Below are positions 53,303-64,000 of a DNA stretch of 64,000 bases, in pieces. The notes beneath the pieces are model-generated. The model saw nothing but the letters and a program-made list of their open reading frames with translations, had not been told where the DNA came from and searched no databases. Origin of the DNA: Fusicatenibacter saccharivorans (GTDB lineage: Bacteria; Bacillota; Clostridia; Lachnospirales; Lachnospiraceae); assembly GCF_015557635.1 (NCBI RefSeq), contig NZ_JADNOP010000001.1, forward strand, positions 1 through 64,000, given 5' to 3'. Numbering within the stretch: position 1 is the stretch's first letter; each line of letters begins with the position of its first letter. A program made the position numbers and the translations under genes.

Positions 53303-53361
53303 CATATGAACATTTATTCATATGTTTGTTTTTATTATAGCACCAGTGATGCAATTGTCAA
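53303..53361 (-). promoter_or_regulatory. Promoter and ArsR-type operator of the metal-efflux operon
   Basis: On the minus strand TTGACA (53361-53356), 16 bases, TATAAT (53339-53334). Just downstream lies the dyad CATATGAA/TTCATATG (53303-53324, 6-base centre), which resembles SmtB/ArsR operators. Confidence 0.85.
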
Positions 53362-53385
53362 TGGAAAACTGAAAAAAATCAAAAA

Positions 53386-53423
53386 ATCTGCCCGTCGGAT
53401 TTTTTTGATTCCTGCGGGCAGAT
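53386..53423 (-). terminator. Terminator of the GH5 gene
   Basis: On the minus strand ATCTGCCCG pairs with CGGGCAGAT, followed by TTTTTTGATTTTTTT. Confidence 0.8.
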
Positions 53424-53464
53424 AGATCTGTTATTTATTTCTCATAAAGAAACGTTATGTTCTG

Positions 53465-55198
53465 CTATTTTTCACTTTTCCGAATCACAATCTGTCCGAA
53501 CCGTGCACATCCGTCCAGAACCTCTATTTTCAGAATGCCTTCTCCTGTAACGGTACCGAGTGTGAACCGTTCGAGTGTGTTCGGTGCTGTTTCATATGCA
53601 AAATATGGATGAATATCCGAAGTTACTTTCTCACCGGCAGGAGGCATTACCCCTTCAAAAAGAGTCTCTCCCTGAATAGCTGCCTGTACCTTCACCTCTT
53701 TGTCTGCACAGTAAGTTACAGAAACGGTATAGGTTTCTTTTTCACGGATTGTATAGGAAGCATACTCTCCTGCGCCCAGCTGAAGCTGTACATGATCTCT
53801 CGGATGTTTGATCGGACCCGGTGCGGCAAACCCGGCCGGTTCAGGATGATATCCTTTTTCATAAACCAATTCAAACCGGTCATACAGACGATATCCTGCA
53901 GCATTCGGAAGATCACTAAGACCACGGTGTGAATCCATCGGCAGCGCGTTGTAGCCGATCGCCGGGATCTCAAAATTGCCCTCTCGAAGCAGATAAGGAT
54001 GATACTGCGTATTTTCTTTGCATTTATCGACCGCCAGGCATTCCAGGTAGCTGTCCCAGATGGCCTGCGCATGCTCGTAGGACGGTTTTGCAGCTCCATT
54101 AATTGCATAATCGGTAATCAGATGCCATTCATCCGGAACATTAAAGTTCAGAATCGAAGCACATCCTGCTCCCTCTACCGTTTTCCAGCACCACAGATTA
54201 TAACCGGCGTGGTACTCGGCAAGAATCTCATACATCGTTGTCTGCCATGCGTGCTCATTTCTTCCTCCTGTCTCGCCCATCCACAGGCAGATCTTCTGTT
54301 CCCGGCAGGTACGGAGAACGCTGGCAAGAGAAGCTACCTCCGGAACAACCATCTCATACGCATGAAGACTGATGCCCCAGTTGTGGTATTCCGGGTCAAA
54401 CTCATGATCAAAGAAATATGTAAGAGAGGAAAACTGTGTACCATTCAGCAAAAATAAGTGTTTCTGGTCGATCTTTCTGCAGCGGCGGATCATTTTCTCG
54501 TAAAAATAGACCAGCTTCGGTGTCAGCTCCTCGCGGCGCGGCGTCATGGAGATCGGCTCGTTGATACAGTCATATGCGCCGATGATCCAGCGGTCTTTGT
54601 ATCTTCTCATAAACTCTTCCATCAGAAGAAACATCCGCTCCATCGATTCTTCATCGTCATACAGATGCTGTCCATTGTCCACGCCGTCATCACACGGAAT
54701 TCCGGACTGGCCTGCCGTTGCCGCATGGAAATCTACGACAGCATAAACCTGATACGTCTCACACCAGTCGAGAACATCATTCAGCATGGCAAAGGAATCT
54801 TCATTATACGTAATCCCCGGCTCCTCATACAGAAAGCTTCCTGCGCGGATCGGCAGACGCACGGAATTGTAACCGCGTCTGGAGAGAAGTGCAATATCCT
54901 CCTCCGTCAGATACAGCCGTCTCCAGCGTTTCCAGAACTCCTCCGCATATTTCGTTCCGCAGGTCTCCCGTAGAATCTGGTCCATACTTCTTCCACGGTC
55001 CATGCGTCCCATCGGCGCATATTTTCCAGGCTCGAACAGTCCAAAGCCGCTCTGGGTGCCGAGCATAAATCCTTCCGGATTATCCCAGTTTCCCATGCCC
55101 CAGCCGCGGAGAATCACCTCTTCTCCGAAATCATTCACAATAATACCGTCCTGATTGTGCAAAAATCCCCTTACACGTTCTTTGTCATAATACCCCAT
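53465..55198 (-). CDS. Intracellular GH5-type glycoside hydrolase
   Basis: A 577-residue enzyme of the cellulase-like GH5 fold. Following a strand ILRGWGMGNW typical of GH5 N-termini there are VRLPIRAG, DFHAA, acid/base Glu214 in CINEP, a HAYE region and nucleophile Glu309 in WMGETGG. A C-terminal beta-rich segment (about 430-577) may bind carbohydrate. No signal peptide, so it should act on imported oligosaccharides; the specificity is unknown. The ATG at 55198 follows AAAGGTGG. A longer frame start at 55279 lacks a ribosome site. It has no clustered transporter. Confidence 0.85.
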   Translation of the reverse strand: MGYYDKERVRGFLHNQDGIIVNDFGEEVILRGWGMGNWDNPEGFMLGTQSGFGLFEPGKYAPMGRMDRGRSMDQILRETCGTKYAEEFWKRWRRLYLTEEDIALLSRRGYNSVRLPIRAGSFLYEEPGITYNEDSFAMLNDVLDWCETYQVYAVVDFHAATAGQSGIPCDDGVDNGQHLYDDEESMERMFLLMEEFMRRYKDRWIIGAYDCINEPISMTPRREELTPKLVYFYEKMIRRCRKIDQKHLFLLNGTQFSSLTYFFDHEFDPEYHNWGISLHAYEMVVPEVASLASVLRTCREQKICLWMGETGGRNEHAWQTTMYEILAEYHAGYNLWCWKTVEGAGCASILNFNVPDEWHLITDYAINGAAKPSYEHAQAIWDSYLECLAVDKCKENTQYHPYLLREGNFEIPAIGYNALPMDSHRGLSDLPNAAGYRLYDRFELVYEKGYHPEPAGFAAPGPIKHPRDHVQLQLGAGEYASYTIREKETYTVSVTYCADKEVKVQAAIQGETLFEGVMPPAGEKVTSDIHPYFAYETAPNTLERFTLGTVTGEGILKIEVLDGCARFGQIVIRKSEK

Positions 55199-55334
55199 AC
55201 AAAAATACCACCTTTCCGCAGAAGCCTTCTGGTTCTGCGCTTTTTCTTCTATTATAAAAATTTTGGTTTTCTGTGTCAAGAAATAGATTTTTACTATTTT
55301 CAGGGAAAAAACATGATATTTTTTTTAAAATTGC

Positions 55335-55362
55335 TTGACAAACCGAAAAATGAGACTATAAT
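55335..55362 (+). promoter_or_regulatory. Promoter of the T-box/CstA transcript
   Basis: TTGACA (55335-55340), 16 bases, TATAAT (55357-55362), so transcription should begin near 55369. Confidence 0.85.
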
Positions 55363-55368
55363 GCAAAG

Positions 55369-55704
55369 TGTTCAAAAGAAAAAAGGGATCAGAAAAAAGC
55401 AATGAGCAGGACAACATTTTTCGGGTGAGCCTTTGCAGAGAACCATCGGCTGGTGCGAGATGGCAGGTATCCCAAAGAACAATCCCCTGTGAGCTGTACA
55501 GACGAAACCAGAAATGGAAAGTAGTCCGGACCGGCCTCTCACCGTTAGCAGAGAAGAGATTCACCGGAAAGTGTATCAAATGGTTTCGGGGATCTTGTCT
55601 GAGTGATCGACCAAAAGAAACAGCCGATAATTAGAAGTGGTAACGCGGAGCGTTTTTTGAAAGCTTCGTCTTCTTGCATAAGTCAGGGAGACGAAGCTTT
55701 TTTT
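55369..55704 (+). ncRNA. T-box riboswitch leader
   Basis: T-box leaders read uncharged tRNA and choose antitermination. Seen here: Stem I with a kink-turn-like base (AATGA near 55401 and GAGC at 55491-55494), an AG-bulge CAGAGA (55436-55441), the apical GGTGCGA (55452-55458), the T-box core AAGTGGTAACGCGG (55635-55648), and a terminator (AAAGCTTCGTC at 55660-55670 with GACGAAGCTTT at 55690-55700 plus T run). The UGGU bulge calls for a tRNA with discriminator A. The specifier lies in 55477-55485. ATC (Ile, 55482-55484) has the best spacing to GAGC; ACA (Thr) and CAA are alternatives. Confidence 0.88.
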
Positions 55705-55805
55705 GTTTCCAAGCATACCAACACAATTGCCTTTTCCCTTTTCTTTTTCCATTTGAAATCCATGTAAACTGGAAATATCATTTTTGAACGAGGAGGAATT
55801 TTATT

Positions 55806-57503
55806 ATGAACACGTTGGTTATTGTACTGATCGCCGCCGTATGTCTGATAGCAGGTTATACCTTCTACGGAAGCTGGCTGGCAAAGAAATGGGGCATCGA
55901 TCCCAAAGCAAAAACACCTGCCGTTGCAAAAAATGACAGTCAGGATTACGTCCCTACCGATGGATGGACCGTATTCGCCCATCAGTTTTCTTCAATCGCA
56001 GGTGCAGGCCCTGTCACCGGTGCCATTCAGGCCGCTGTCTTTGGATGGGTTCCCGTCCTTTTATGGATCCTGATCGGCGGTATCTTCTTTGGTGCTGTTA
56101 CCGATTTCGGTGCGCTGTATGCGAGTGTCAAAAACGAAGGAAAATCCATGGGACTTCTCATTGAGAAATACATCGGCAAAACAGGAAAAAAACTGTTTCT
56201 TCTCTTCTGCTGGCTCTTTACACTGATCGTTATCGCCGCCTTTGCAGATATGGTTGCCGGAACATTTAATGCTTACGAAACGGTTGACGGCGTCACAAAG
56301 CTTTCTGCCCAGGCAACTGTAAACGGCGCTGCCGGAAGCATCTCCCTTCTGTTTATCGCTTTTGCTGTTGTCTTCGGACTGCTCCAGAAAAAACTGCAGT
56401 GGAAAGGCTGGAAAGAAATGGTACTCGGCCTTGCATGCACCGTTGCAGCTTTTGCAATCGGCATGAATGTACCGCTTGTAACAAGCAAAGCAACCTGGAC
56501 TTATCTGGTATTTGCCTACATCTTTCTTGCCGCTGTCCTTCCGATGTGGCTTCTGATGCAGCCGCGTGACTTTATGACAACCTTTATGTTTGCCGGCATG
56601 ATCCTTGGCGCTGTTGTCGGACTTGTTGTTGCACACCCGAAAATGAATCTTCCAATGTACACCGGTTTCCACAATGCGGCATCCGGAGATCTGTTCCCGA
56701 TCCTGTTTGTCACCGTTGCCTGTGGTGCTGTTTCCGGATTCCACAGCCTGGTATCGTCTGGAACCTCTTCGAAAACCATTGCGAATGAAAAAGATATGCA
56801 GAAAGTCGGATACGGAGCTATGGTTCTGGAGAGCCTGCTTGCCGTCCTCGCCCTCTGCGTTGCCGGTGCTGCTGCTTCTGCAGACGGTACGGCTGCTGTC
56901 GGAACGCCATTTGCGATCTTTTCTTCCGGTGTTGCCGGATTTCTGGAAATGTTCGGCATCCCGGTATACGGAGCACAGTGCTTCATGACGATGTGTGTAT
57001 CGGCGCTGGCACTTACCAGTCTTGACTCCGTTGCACGAATCGGCCGTATGTCCTTCCAGGAACTGTTCACTGTCGATGATATGGAACATGCTGCCGGATG
57101 GAGAAAGCTGCTCTGCAATAAATATTTCTCTACCATTGTTACTCTGCTCTGCGGCTACATCCTGACCCAGATCGGATATGCCAATATCTGGCCGCTGTTC
57201 GGAAGTGCAAACCAGATGCTGAGTGCACTCGTTCTGATCACGCTCTGTGTCTTCCTGAAAGTCACCGGCCGTGAAAACAGAACCCTGTTCCCGCCGCTCA
57301 TCATCATGCTCTGTGTCACCTTTACCGCACTGGTAGAGCGTGTCATTGCACTTGTAAAAGCGTATGGAGCAGGAACCGCTGTCTTCCTCGTTGAGGGACT
57401 GCAGCTCATCATCGCCATTCTGCTGATGGTTCTTGGTGTCATCATTGTCATCAGCTGTGGAAAAGAACTGTTCCGGAAGAAAGCGGGACAGGAAACGAAA
57501 TAA
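55806..57503 (+). CDS. cstA: CstA-family transporter
   Basis: A 565-residue polytopic membrane protein of the carbon starvation family, now known to import pyruvate or peptides in enterobacteria. It has about 14-16 predicted helices, with family motifs FAHQFSSIAGAGPVTG, WVPVLLWILIGGIFFGAVTDFGALYASVKNEG, CGAVSGFHSLVSSGTSSK and LFGSANQMLSAL. Control by a T-box leader implies that uptake responds to the charging of one tRNA, so an amino-acid or peptide substrate is more likely than pyruvate here; this is inference. AGGAGG precedes the ATG. Confidence 0.93.
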   Translation: MNTLVIVLIAAVCLIAGYTFYGSWLAKKWGIDPKAKTPAVAKNDSQDYVPTDGWTVFAHQFSSIAGAGPVTGAIQAAVFGWVPVLLWILIGGIFFGAVTDFGALYASVKNEGKSMGLLIEKYIGKTGKKLFLLFCWLFTLIVIAAFADMVAGTFNAYETVDGVTKLSAQATVNGAAGSISLLFIAFAVVFGLLQKKLQWKGWKEMVLGLACTVAAFAIGMNVPLVTSKATWTYLVFAYIFLAAVLPMWLLMQPRDFMTTFMFAGMILGAVVGLVVAHPKMNLPMYTGFHNAASGDLFPILFVTVACGAVSGFHSLVSSGTSSKTIANEKDMQKVGYGAMVLESLLAVLALCVAGAAASADGTAAVGTPFAIFSSGVAGFLEMFGIPVYGAQCFMTMCVSALALTSLDSVARIGRMSFQELFTVDDMEHAAGWRKLLCNKYFSTIVTLLCGYILTQIGYANIWPLFGSANQMLSALVLITLCVFLKVTGRENRTLFPPLIIMLCVTFTALVERVIALVKAYGAGTAVFLVEGLQLIIAILLMVLGVIIVISCGKELFRKKAGQETK

Positions 57504-57533
57504 TATAGATGTTTCTTCAAAGAGCTTCCTAAC

Positions 57534-57575
57534 GTAAAACGCCGTCAGACTACAACAAGTCTGACGGCGTTTTAC
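57534..57575. terminator. Terminator after cstA
   Basis: A perfect 18-bp stem (57534-57551 with 57558-57575) ending in GCGTTTTAC, active in either orientation. Confidence 0.85.
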
Positions 57576-57588
57576 ATGCCATAGTTTT

Positions 57589-57817
57589 TTACGAAACAAT
57601 TGCCGCCTTGGTCGCACCGATAATCGGGGAGCTGACTCCCTTCGCCCATTGCCATGCCAGTGCGGTCATACATTCAGGGCTTCCATTGTTTCCTCAATCG
57701 GAGTTTCGTAGTCAAAACGGTGAATGATATACAGATCCAGATAATCTGTTCCCAGCCGTTTCAGTGTACCGTCAATCTCTCTGTGAATGGCTTCTGCCGA
57801 CAGATTGCCAAAATTTT
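57589..57817 (-). pseudogene. Decayed aldo/keto reductase
   Basis: On the minus strand a fragment reads NLSAEAIHREIDGTLKRLGTDY, then LDLYIIHRFDYETPIEETMEAL, the middle of an aldo/keto reductase barrel. It then jumps, with a frame change, to MTALAWQWAKGVSSPIIGATKAA, a segment that normally lies over 100 residues later, and stops at 57591-57589. The N-terminus is gone (a stop lies directly upstream), a central piece is deleted and the C-terminus is short, so the gene is dead. Confidence 0.8.
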
Positions 57818-57973
57818 ACTCCGTATAATACTGTGCCTGCGCATTCCAAAGCTCATAGTATTTGCCGTTTGTATCCACAAATCCCCTGTTCCATAAGGTA
57901 GCATCCAGATACTTCGGGATCTCCCGGTTGACCGCCATAAAGGTTAAATGCCCCCGGCTGTCCTGCTGTAAAA
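57816..57973 (-). pseudogene. Unidentified coding remnant
   Basis: A minus-strand frame reads HLTFMAVNREIPKYLDATLW and then FVDTNGKYYELWNAQAQYYTE, ending just before the aldo/keto reductase remnant. It looks like the C-terminus of a real protein but I do not recognise the family, and its 5' part runs into the palindrome at 57974-58015. It is probably left over from a deletion. Confidence 0.4.
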
Positions 57974-58015
57974 GTGACATCCTCCACCACCTGTAGAGGT
58001 GGTGGAGGATGTCAC
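57974..58015. repeat. Perfect 19-bp inverted repeat
   Basis: Arms 57974-57992 and 57997-58015 are perfectly complementary with the 4-base loop GTAG, and no T run follows. It could be an end hairpin of an IS200/IS605-type element or a terminator-like structure for the HD gene, whose stop codon is 12 bases away. Confidence 0.75.
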
Positions 58016-58026
58016 ACTTCATGACC

Positions 58027-58521
58027 TTATTCCTTCTCCGGAAACATACTCTTCAACAGATGCGTTCCCGCTTCCGTCCGAAATACTTTTCTGCAGAAAT
58101 TTTCAATCGCCTGTTTTGAATATTCGCTCTCGCCGGCATTGACCAGAAAATCGGCTTCCAGCAGGATCTGGTAATCCATTCCCTCTACATTTGTATAGGT
58201 ATGATGATGCGTAACCAGCCATGTGATGCGTTCGACATCCAGTTCTCCTGCCGGTACATCTTTGAAAAATTCTGCAACGAGCGGCGCACTTTCCTCTTCC
58301 TGATGCTTTCCGCTGGTATTTCCGTATTTTTCCCGACACAGCGGGCAGGCAATATCATGGACAACAGCTGCCATCTCCAGCGTTTCCTGTGTTTTTGGAT
58401 CCAGTCCTTCCGCCTCGCCGATGTTCTTTGCAAAGGCCCATACCTTCAGAAAATGATAAATATCATGAATATTTCCCTTATAAAAATCTGTCATTTTTTC
58501 AATTGCAGCAGCAATTTTCAT
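58027..58521 (-). CDS. HD-domain phosphohydrolase
   Basis: A 164-residue protein with an HD metal-dependent phosphohydrolase domain. His in IYHFLKVW (about 28), the His-Asp pair in VVHDIA, a HHHTY motif and a later Asp in LEADFLVNAG form the metal site. The substrate (nucleotide or phosphoester) cannot be named. The ATG at 58521 follows AGGAGG with 8 bases spacing. It stands alone beside decayed genes; its codon usage appears ordinary. Confidence 0.85.
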   Translation of the reverse strand: MKIAAAIEKMTDFYKGNIHDIYHFLKVWAFAKNIGEAEGLDPKTQETLEMAAVVHDIACPLCREKYGNTSGKHQEEESAPLVAEFFKDVPAGELDVERITWLVTHHHTYTNVEGMDYQILLEADFLVNAGESEYSKQAIENFCRKVFRTEAGTHLLKSMFPEKE

Positions 58522-58621
58522 ATCGTGTTTCCTCCTTCGCATCCTGTCTTTCTTCCCATTATATCACATGTTTCACGCATTTGAGTATCAGATTATCATC
58601 TGATCTTATCACAAAATATGC

Positions 58622-58650
58622 AAAAACAGGAGGCAGAACCTGCCTCCTGT
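58622..58650 (-). terminator. Terminator of purC
   Basis: On the minus strand ACAGGAGGCAG pairs with CTGCCTCCTGT around a 3-base loop, then TTTTG. Confidence 0.9.
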
Positions 58651-58674
58651 AGCTTTTTAACACTATGATGTTCT

Positions 58675-59550
58675 TTATGCCAGCGGTTTTCCTGTCAGCA
58701 TCTCATATGCCTGAAGATATTTCTCGATCGTCTTGTCTACGATTTCCTGCGGCAGAGTCCAGTCGTGGTTTCCATCGTTGGCTTTGAGCCAGTCGCGCGC
58801 GAACTGTTTGTCAAAAGATGGCTGACCATGGCCTGGTTCATAACCATCTGCAGGCCAGAAGCGGGAGCTGTCCGGAGTCAGCATCTCGTCGCCGATTACG
58901 ATATTTCCGTTTTCATCAAGACCAAACTCAAATTTTGTGTCTGCAATGATAATGCCTTTGCTTAAAGCATAATCGGCACATTTTTTATACAGAGCGATGG
59001 TGTAGTCGCGAAGCTTCTCTGCATACTCGGCTCCTTTTCCCGGGAAGTATTTTTCCAGATGGGCGATGCTCTGCTCATAAGAGATATTTTCGTCATGATC
59101 TCCGATTTCAGCCTTTGTGGACGGAGTGTAGATTGGCTCAGGAAGCTTGTCAGATTCTTTTAATCCTTCCGGAAGCTCGATGCCACATACTTTTCCTGTT
59201 TTCTGATAGCTTGCCCAGCCGCTTCCGGTAATGTAGCCGCGGACAATGCACTCGATAGGAAGCATTTCCAGCTTACGGCACATCATGCTGTTTCCGTCAA
59301 ATTTCTCCTGCTGGAAAAATTCCGGCATGTCTTTTACGTCTACAGAGATCATATGATTCGGAAGGATGTCTTCTGTCAGATCGAACCAGAATTTGGACAT
59401 CTGGGTCAGAACGGTACCTTTTTTTGTTACCACATTGTTCAGAATGACATCAAAACAGCTAATACGGTCGGTTGCTACCATGATCAGGCTGTCGCCGTTA
59501 TCATAAATCTCGCGTACCTTACCCTCTTTGATTGGCTTTAATTCTTTCAT
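58675..59550 (-). CDS. purC: SAICAR synthetase
   Basis: PurC condenses CAIR with aspartate using ATP in de novo purine synthesis. The 291-residue chain begins KPIKEGKVREIYDNGDSLIMVATDRISCFD and has IECIVRGYITGSGW, KFEFG, and GDEMLTPDSSRFW motifs. It is of the longer type (about 290-300 residues, as in yeast) rather than the 240-residue Bacillus type. The start is the second of two adjacent ATGs; 59553 is equally possible. It is monocistronic, apart from other pur genes, with its own promoter, and no purine riboswitch was recognised upstream. Confidence 0.97.
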   Translation of the reverse strand: MKELKPIKEGKVREIYDNGDSLIMVATDRISCFDVILNNVVTKKGTVLTQMSKFWFDLTEDILPNHMISVDVKDMPEFFQQEKFDGNSMMCRKLEMLPIECIVRGYITGSGWASYQKTGKVCGIELPEGLKESDKLPEPIYTPSTKAEIGDHDENISYEQSIAHLEKYFPGKGAEYAEKLRDYTIALYKKCADYALSKGIIIADTKFEFGLDENGNIVIGDEMLTPDSSRFWPADGYEPGHGQPSFDKQFARDWLKANDGNHDWTLPQEIVDKTIEKYLQAYEMLTGKPLA

Positions 59551-59626
59551 CATGAATACCTCTTCTTTTCGTATAGGATAGTGAACGGAATTACACCCGA
59601 TCCGGTGAAATTCCTTTGACACCTTT

Positions 59627-59655
59627 ACCCTACACCACTCCTTATAAATTGTCAA
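59627..59655 (-). promoter_or_regulatory. Promoter of purC
   Basis: On the minus strand TTGACA (59655-59650), 17 bases, TAGGGT (59632-59627). Confidence 0.6.
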
Positions 59656-59789
59656 GTATTTATTATTAACACTACTAAATAAAACAGGCAAAATGATTGC
59701 TGCTCCGGTGCGCAAAAAAGTGCTTCAGGCGTGTGCAGTTCTCCTTTTGCGAAGCAAAACTTTTCATGATGGCTGCGAATGAGCAAATA

Positions 59790-59833
59790 AAATCGGCCGT
59801 CTGCCTTCCGAAAAATAAACAGTTGGCCGATTT
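59790..59833 (-). terminator. Terminator of the beta-galactosidase gene
   Basis: AAATCGGCC (59790-59798) pairs with GGCCGATTT (59825-59833); on the minus strand it continues into TTATTT. Confidence 0.75.
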
Positions 59834-59840
59834 CTTTCTT

Positions 59841-63083
<3,243 letters not shown>

Positions 63084-63174
63084 TTATGATTCAGTATAAA
63101 ACACTGCACGTGGATGAGAAATAGTTGATCTGGTGTTTCTTTTATCCAAAATGGGAAAGCAAAGGAGAAGTCGT

Positions 63175-64000
63175 ATGATACCGGAACATCTGCTTGCAAA
63201 AATAGAAAAGAGCGATGTTATCTATCGCTGTATTGGAAATGAAATGAAGAACGGGATTCTGGCGTGCGGTTTTATGCGGAAAGAGACGGCGGACCGCTCG
63301 CAGTATCATTTTTCGAACGAGTATTACAGCTGTTTCGTGCTGCTGCGCGGGAGCGGGGAATATATTGCTGAGGACGGCACCTCCTATCCGCTGCAGGCGG
63401 GAAGTCTGGTCCAGCGTCTGCCGGGTGTGCCGCATTCCACACGCGTAGACCCCGATGGGAAATGGCTGGAATTTTTTATCTCGATTGGGAAACCGTTTTT
63501 TGATTCTTTCTGCTCGCTTTCGGTTCTGAACCGGGAGCCGGTGTTAAAGGCAGAGCTGCTTCCCGGCGATCTCGAGCGGTATCAGAAGCTTCTGCAGTCG
63601 TTAAAGGCCACACCGGACAGTCTGCTGCCTTTGCGGATTCCGGAGATGGAAAAAGAGATTCTGCGAATGTACGGCTACCATGCGCACCGGGTGAATCTGC
63701 AGCGGGATCCGATCGAGGCCGCCTGCGATATGCTCTCGCAGAATCTTGATGAAGAAATTTCTCTCGAAGAGCTTGCCCGGTCACTCCAGATCGGTTATGA
63801 GACGTTTCGAAAAGTATTTAAAAAACAAACCGGCGTCTCTCCTGCACGGTACCGCACCAGGAAGAAAATGGAGCAGGCCCGTATTCTTCTCGAGGGCGGC
63901 GTACCGATGAAGGAAATTGCCGGTCTTGTCGGATATGGCGATGTCTATGCGTTCAGCAAGCAGTTTTCCCGGTTCTTTGGATTCCCGCCTGGAAAGTACC
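63175..64000 (+). CDS. AraC-family regulator, 3' end cut by the window
   Basis: The visible 275 residues have an N-terminal cupin-type sensor (about 40-115; FVLLRGSGEYIAEDGTSY, then PLQAGSLVQRLPGVPHST) and a C-terminal double helix-turn-helix (about 180-275; ISLEELARSLQIGYETFRKVFKK and MKEIAGLVGYGDVYAFSKQFSRFFG). The reading frame is still open at 64000, probably within about 20 residues of the end. AAGGAG precedes the ATG. The 226-bp gap to lacZ contains a TATAAT (63042-63047) but no clear paired -35. It is likely an activator of lacZ. Confidence 0.93.
   Translation, partial: MIPEHLLAKIEKSDVIYRCIGNEMKNGILACGFMRKETADRSQYHFSNEYYSCFVLLRGSGEYIAEDGTSYPLQAGSLVQRLPGVPHSTRVDPDGKWLEFFISIGKPFFDSFCSLSVLNREPVLKAELLPGDLERYQKLLQSLKATPDSLLPLRIPEMEKEILRMYGYHAHRVNLQRDPIEAACDMLSQNLDEEISLEELARSLQIGYETFRKVFKKQTGVSPARYRTRKKMEQARILLEGGVPMKEIAGLVGYGDVYAFSKQFSRFFGFPPGKY

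Noticed and set aside
56061-57617. 518-codon open frame antisense to cstA
   Set aside because: Low-complexity, charged translation without motifs, opposite a clear membrane transporter.
59551-59700. Purine riboswitch upstream of purC
   Set aside because: The leader is short and I could not find the conserved purine aptamer core; only a promoter was supported.

Overview
This window looks like a core-chromosome segment of a low-to-mid GC Gram-positive anaerobe of the Clostridia, most likely Lachnospiraceae. The evidence is gene order (mutS-mutL-miaA, radC-mreBCD-PBP-minDE-rodA-mgsA, sepF near lspA), the PdxS/PdxT route to PLP, LexA with Firmicutes-type SOS boxes, sigma-A promoters of TTGACA/TATAAT type, strong AGGAGG ribosome binding sites, and a T-box leader. 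The genus cannot be fixed from sequence alone. No rRNA, tRNA or CRISPR array was seen.

Region 1 to 17.9 kb is accessory and metabolic. It holds a probable IS200/IS605 right end at the left edge, a HAD phosphatase, a DUF362 iron-sulfur protein behind a MerR-type promoter, the pdxST pair with its divergent MocR-type activator, a GNAT acetyltransferase, a LacI regulator divergent from an intracellular GH13 amylase, and a sodium-coupled NSS transporter. These are followed by a MarR-controlled heterodimeric ABC exporter and a three-gene operon of unknown function (LURP-one-like protein plus two paralogous lipoproteins).

Region 18 to 47.7 kb is the housekeeping backbone. It holds mismatch repair (mutS, mutL), tRNA modification (miaA), a PLP lyase and two flavoproteins in an overlapping gene chain, then radC. 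The elongation and division block follows: mreB, mreC, mreD, a very long class B PBP, minD, minE, rodA, mgsA and a D-Ala-D-Ala carboxypeptidase, with no minC visible. After it come a small P-loop protein of unknown function, a membrane-anchored HlyD-like protein, YggS, SepF, aroB-lspA-RluD, a cytidylate-kinase-like protein, dtd, a second RluA-type gene interrupted by one amber codon, and an rsmH homologue.

Region 47.8 to 53.3 kb holds stress functions. These are a tyrosine recombinase, lexA with a cluster of SOS boxes shared with a divergent yneA-type division inhibitor, and a metal-efflux operon (separate HMA chaperone, P1B ATPase lacking its own HMA domain, SmtB/CadC-type repressor) with its own operator.

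Region 53.4 to 64 kb is carbohydrate and nutrient oriented. It holds an intracellular GH5-type glycosidase, a T-box-controlled CstA-family transporter, a decayed aldo/keto reductase beside a perfect palindrome, an HD-domain protein, purC, and a GH2 beta-galactosidase divergent from an AraC regulator cut off by the window end. Together with the GH13 enzyme, the three cytoplasmic glycosidases and two local sugar-type regulators suggest intracellular use of imported oligosaccharides.
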